From Pseudofrankia inefficax (lineage in GTDB: Bacteria > Actinomycetota > Actinomycetes > Frankiales > Frankiaceae), in the NCBI RefSeq assembly GCF_000166135.1, contig NC_014666.1, positions 3,782,001 to 3,846,000 of the forward strand: a stretch of DNA of 64,000 bases. The letters are read 5' to 3'. Of the stretch, positions 61,016 through 64,000 are shown in pieces. Every line of letters starts with the position of its first letter. Within the stretch, counting starts at the first letter, position 1. The notes under the pieces were generated by a model. It was not told where the DNA came from and made no database searches. It worked only from the letters and a program-made list of their open reading frames with translations. Both the position numbers and the translations under genes were made by a program.

Positions 61016-62614
61016 ATGTCACAGGACGTCGTCGCCGGCGACCAGCGGATACGGTCCGCCTCGGCGAGCGCCGCCACTGGCCGGCGGGGAAATCCCTGGT
61101 GGGCGCTGGTGAGCGTCGCCCTGGGCGTCATCATGGTCGGCCTGGACGGGACGGTCGTGTCGATCGCGAACCCGCGGATCGCCCAGGACCTCGGCGCCTC
61201 GCTGACCGACCTGCAGTGGATCACCAACTCGTACCTGCTGGCCCTGGCCGCGCTGCTGATCTTCGGCGGCAACCTCGGCGACCGGTACGGCCGCAAGAAG
61301 ATCTTCCTCATCGGCGTGGTCGGGTTCGGCCTCACCTCGCTGGCGATCGGACTGGTCGGCAACATCATCGGGATCATCGTGCTGCGGGCGCTCCAGGGCG
61401 CGTTCGGCGCGATGCTGATGCCGAACACCCTCGCGATCCTGCGCGGCGCGTTCCCGCCCAAGGAGCTGAACCAGGCGATCGGCATCTGGAGCGGCGCGTC
61501 GTCGGTCTCGATCGCCGCGGGCCCTATCCTCGGCGGCCTGCTGGTCGAGCACGTCAGCTGGGAGTCGGTCTTCTACATCAACGTGCCGATGGGCGCGATC
61601 GCGCTGCTCGTGGGCCTGGCGGTGCTCAACGAGTCCCGCAGCGAGAGCATCCGCCAGCGCCACGACGTTCCCGGCATCCTCACCCTGTCCGGCGGCCTGT
61701 TCGTTCTCATCTTCGGCCTGATCAAAGCCTCCGGCTGGGGCTGGACGGACGCCAAGACCATCGGTTTCATCGTCGTCGGCCTGGCCGTACTGGCGCTTTT
61801 CACGGTGATCGAGACCAGGGTGGCCGCTCCCCTGCTGCCGATGCGCCTGTTCGCGAACCGGTCGATCTCGGTGAGCAGCGCGGTTCTCGTCATCAACTTC
61901 TTCGCGCTGTTCGGGGTGCTGTTCTTCGTCACGCTGTACCTGCAGAACGTCCAGCGCGCCTCGCCGATCGCGACCGGCGTCCACATCCTGCCGCTGACGC
62001 TGGCCATGATGGTGATGGGCCCGATCTCCGGCCGGGTCGTCGAGCAGTTCGGGCCTCGCCCGCCGATGGCCGTCGGCCTCGCCCTGTCCGGCGTGGCCCT
62101 GCTTCTGCTGACCAGGCTCCAGGTCAGCTCCGGCTTCAACACGCTCTGGCCGTCCCTGCTCATGCTCGGCATCGGGATGGGCCTGGTCATCACGGCGAGC
62201 GCGGAGGCCATCATCGGCAACGCGCCGGTCGACGACGCCGGGGTCGCCGGCGGCCTGCAGACCACGGCGCTGCAGCTGGGCGGGGTCGTCGGCACGGCGG
62301 TCCTGGGCTCGATCCTCACCAGCCGGGTGGCCTCCGTCCTGGTCGACCGGCTGACCGGCGCAGGCACGCCAGCCGACGTCGCGAACCACCTGGCCGGCTC
62401 GACCGAGCTCATCAGCCAGGGCGTCGCGCCCACGGTCACGGACAGCTCGGCCTCGGTGCAGGCCGCCGTGAACGCCGGCAGCCATTCCGCCTTCATGACC
62501 GGCCTGCACACCTCACTCGTCGTCGCCGGCGTCGCGACCCTCGTCGCCGCGGCACTGAGCCTCCTGGTCCGCCGGGGCGCCAACACCGAAGGCGCCCCTG
62601 TCGTCGTGCACTGA
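61016..62614 (+). CDS. MFS transporter, DHA2 (EmrB/QacA-like) drug efflux family
   Basis: 532 residues with about 14 hydrophobic segments. The family motifs are present: VGLDGTVVSIANPRIAQDLG (motif D1 region), WITNSYLLALAALLIFGGNL, GDRYGRKKIFLIGVVGFGLT (motif A), LRALQGAFGAMLMPNTLAIL and WSGASSVSIAAGPILGGLL (motif C). It should export lipophilic or cationic compounds by proton exchange. GAAGGG precedes ATG 61016. An operator-like palindrome lies upstream and a convergent TetR gene follows 29 bp after its stop. Confidence 0.93.
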   Translation: MSQDVVAGDQRIRSASASAATGRRGNPWWALVSVALGVIMVGLDGTVVSIANPRIAQDLGASLTDLQWITNSYLLALAALLIFGGNLGDRYGRKKIFLIGVVGFGLTSLAIGLVGNIIGIIVLRALQGAFGAMLMPNTLAILRGAFPPKELNQAIGIWSGASSVSIAAGPILGGLLVEHVSWESVFYINVPMGAIALLVGLAVLNESRSESIRQRHDVPGILTLSGGLFVLIFGLIKASGWGWTDAKTIGFIVVGLAVLALFTVIETRVAAPLLPMRLFANRSISVSSAVLVINFFALFGVLFFVTLYLQNVQRASPIATGVHILPLTLAMMVMGPISGRVVEQFGPRPPMAVGLALSGVALLLLTRLQVSSGFNTLWPSLLMLGIGMGLVITASAEAIIGNAPVDDAGVAGGLQTTALQLGGVVGTAVLGSILTSRVASVLVDRLTGAGTPADVANHLAGSTELISQGVAPTVTDSSASVQAAVNAGSHSAFMTGLHTSLVVAGVATLVAAALSLLVRRGANTEGAPVVVH

Positions 62615-62643
62615 CGAAGCGGGAGGCCGAGAGAGCCCGAGCC

Positions 62644-63300
62644 TCAGGAACGCGGCTCCTCGGGGCGTTCGAGGGCCGACGTGATCCAGCGCTGGCAGGT
62701 GTCGCGGACGCGGCCCATCTCGGTCAGGTCGGCGTCGGTCAGCAGGGTGGCGGCGACACCGCGGACCAGGCCCTGTAGCAGCACCGCCACGGTCTGGGCG
62801 TCCAGGTCGGGCCGGATCGAGCCGTCGCGCTGGCCTGTCTCGATCAGCCCGGCCCAGCCTTCGAGGCTGCGCCGGTCCGCGTCGATCATCCCCTCGACGG
62901 AGGCCTCGGCGGGGAAGGTGGCGCCCCACATGACGATCAGCGCGCGGTCGTCGGAGTGCGGGTGCTCGAAGCGCTCCAGGAACCCGTCGACCGTCGCGCG
63001 CACGAGGTCCAGGCCGCGGGCGTCCTCGACGTTGGGCACGCGCTCGCGCAGGGCGGCCCAGGCCGAGTCGTCGATCTGGTTCTGCGCGCGCCGGGCCAGC
63101 CGGGCGACGAGCGCGTCCTTCGAGCCGAAGTGATGGGTCGGCAGCCCGCGGCTGGTCCCGGCGCGCTCGCCGATGCTGGCCAGCGAGGCGCGTTCGACGC
63201 CGCGCTCGGCCACGAGGTCGGCGGCGGCGTCGAGGAGGGCCTCCTCGGACTCGTTGCGCCGTTCGACCTGGGTCCGGCGTCGGGGAGTGGCTGCGTTCAC
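62644..63300 (-). CDS. TetR-family transcriptional regulator
   Basis: 218 residues from GTG 63300; TTG/GTG starts further up to 63336 are possible but would run through the likely promoter. HTH: SEEALLDAAADLVAERGVER, ASLASIGERAGTSRGLPTHH, FGSKDALVARL. The C-terminal domain (WAALRERVPNVEDARGLDL; VLLQGLVRGVAATLLTDADL) is a ligand-binding core. It is convergent with the DHA2 pump and divergent from the deacylase at 63357, so it may control either. The 56-bp divergent gap contains an imperfect TTACTTG/CAAGTTA dyad (63316-63340). Confidence 0.9.
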   Translation of the reverse strand: MNAATPRRRTQVERRNESEEALLDAAADLVAERGVERASLASIGERAGTSRGLPTHHFGSKDALVARLARRAQNQIDDSAWAALRERVPNVEDARGLDLVRATVDGFLERFEHPHSDDRALIVMWGATFPAEASVEGMIDADRRSLEGWAGLIETGQRDGSIRPDLDAQTVAVLLQGLVRGVAATLLTDADLTEMGRVRDTCQRWITSALERPEEPRS

Positions 63301-63356
63301 GGGGTTTAGCCTACTTACTTGATAGTCAGCCAACAAGTTAGGTACCGTCCGGGGCC

Positions 63357-64000
63357 ATGGCCACGTACGACATCATCATCAAGGGCGGGACCGTCATCGA
63401 CGGCCTCCGCACCCCTCGCTACAGGGCCGACGTCGGGATCAAGGACGGCGTGATCGCCCAGATCGGCGTGATCGACGCGAGCGAGGGCGCCGAGGTGGTC
63501 GACGCGACGGGCAAGATCGTCGCCCCGGGCATCGTCGACATCCACACCCACTACGACAGCCAGCTGTTCTGGGACCCCTGGTGCACGATGTCGGCCTGGC
63601 ACGGCGTCACCACGGTCGTCCTGGGCAACTGCGGCTTCGGCTTCGCCCCGTGCCGGCCGGAGGACCAGGACCGCACGATGCTCAGCCTGTCCCGCAACGA
63701 GGCCGTGCCGATCAAGACGATGCGGGCCGGGATGCCGTGGGACTGGGTGAGCTATCCCGAGTTCCTCGACAGCGTCGAGCGGACGCCCAAGGGCGTGAAC
63801 GTCATGTCGCTCGTCCCGCTCGCCCCGCTCTACACCTACGTCGTCGGCATCGACAAGGCCAAGAAGGACCGGGCCTCCGACGAGGAGCTCGCCCGGATGT
63901 GCGAGCTGCTCGTGGAGGGCATGGAGGCCGGCGGCTGCGGCTGGAGCTCGCAGATCTCGGGCGACCTGAACAACGTCCAGCTCGACTACGACGGCTCGCC
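63357..64000 (+). CDS. N-acyl-D-amino-acid deacylase-like amidohydrolase (3' end outside window)
   Basis: 214 residues are visible, beginning MATYDIIIKGGTVIDGLRTP at ATG 63357, and the frame is open to the window end. IVAPGIVDIHTHYDSQLFWD carries the HxH metal motif, and GVTTVVLGNCGFGFAPCRPE is the signature loop of the D-aminoacylase/amidohydrolase_3 group, whose Cys can bridge metals. Family members are ~500-580 residues, so about 60% is missing. It removes acyl groups from D-amino acids or acts on related amides. Ribosome site weak (CCGGGGCC). Divergent from TetR at 62644. Confidence 0.9.
   Translation, partial: MATYDIIIKGGTVIDGLRTPRYRADVGIKDGVIAQIGVIDASEGAEVVDATGKIVAPGIVDIHTHYDSQLFWDPWCTMSAWHGVTTVVLGNCGFGFAPCRPEDQDRTMLSLSRNEAVPIKTMRAGMPWDWVSYPEFLDSVERTPKGVNVMSLVPLAPLYTYVVGIDKAKKDRASDEELARMCELLVEGMEAGGCGWSSQISGDLNNVQLDYDGS

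Overview
This 64 kb window is very GC-rich throughout (about 70% or more by eye, except around 52.0-53.6 kb). It has GTG starts, 4-bp stop/start overlaps and actinobacterial protein families, which fits a chromosome segment of a Frankia-like (Frankiales) actinobacterium. The genus is inference; no rRNA, tRNA, CRISPR array or prophage was seen. The content is almost entirely accessory metabolism: uptake systems, flavin or Fe oxygenases, amidohydrolases and one-component regulators.

Region by region. (1) 0-5.2 kb: the C-terminus of a LuxR regulator, a TauD-family Fe(II)/2-oxoglutarate enzyme whose metal-binding carboxylate is replaced by Gly (HVG instead of HxD), an SDR, a truncated SDR, and a divergent MFS/ArsR pair. 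(2) 5.3-20.4 kb: a probable organosulfur-scavenging island. A peptide-type ABC transporter (5.9-11.4 kb) and a polar-amino-acid-type ABC transporter (12.0-15.0 kb) are each preceded by a TTGACG-17-TAnnnT promoter and a short ORF ending in the actinobacterial RRHID..RV.S.LC leader-peptide motif. A GNAT enzyme, a decayed FAD oxidoreductase and three luciferase-like monooxygenases follow; the third has an in-frame TAG. (3) 20.5-25.1 kb: a STAS protein and a 1407-residue sensor that joins a histidine kinase, receiver, PP2C/SpoIIE phosphatase and RsbW-like kinase in one chain. (4) 25.5-33.2 kb: SnoaL-like proteins, a membrane protein, and a branched-chain-type ABC system (SBP, a LivH-LivM-LivG triple fusion, LivF) next to an amidohydrolase. 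(5) 33.4-38.4 kb: TetR, Baeyer-Villiger-type monooxygenase, SDR and an orphan SBP. The amidohydrolase and the orphan SBP share a near-identical promoter-operator module. (6) 38.5-43.1 kb: TIR-TPR protein, DUF3891 protein, LAL-type LuxR regulator and a YdhR-like protein. (7) 43.1-50.9 kb: a GntR-controlled operon with a cyanuric acid hydrolase/barbiturase-family enzyme and a NitT/TauT-type transporter, divergent from a BASS transporter, an Asp/Glu racemase-superfamily protein and a GAF protein, with matching operators on both sides. (8) 51.0-57.2 kb: a PhzF pseudogene, an AT-richer TIR-beta-propeller gene, small proteins, a methyltransferase, a GlsB-like membrane protein and a repeat-rich, decaying intergenic stretch. 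(9) 57.2-64 kb: a dihydropyrimidinase/amidase operon with divergent GntR, a DHA2 MFS pump with TetR, and the start of an N-acyl-D-amino-acid deacylase.

The main cross-cutting theme is capture and opening of N- or S-containing small molecules (hydantoin, pyrimidine or triazine rings, sulfonates, peptides). A family of exactly 75-bp palindromic repeats (four full copies and one short relative) sits mostly between convergent genes and abuts two broken genes. The most promising leads are the HxG TauD-family enzyme (halogenase-like metal site), the paired leader peptides, the shared promoter-operator module at 33.3 and 37.0 kb, the all-in-one partner-switching sensor and the two related TIR proteins.
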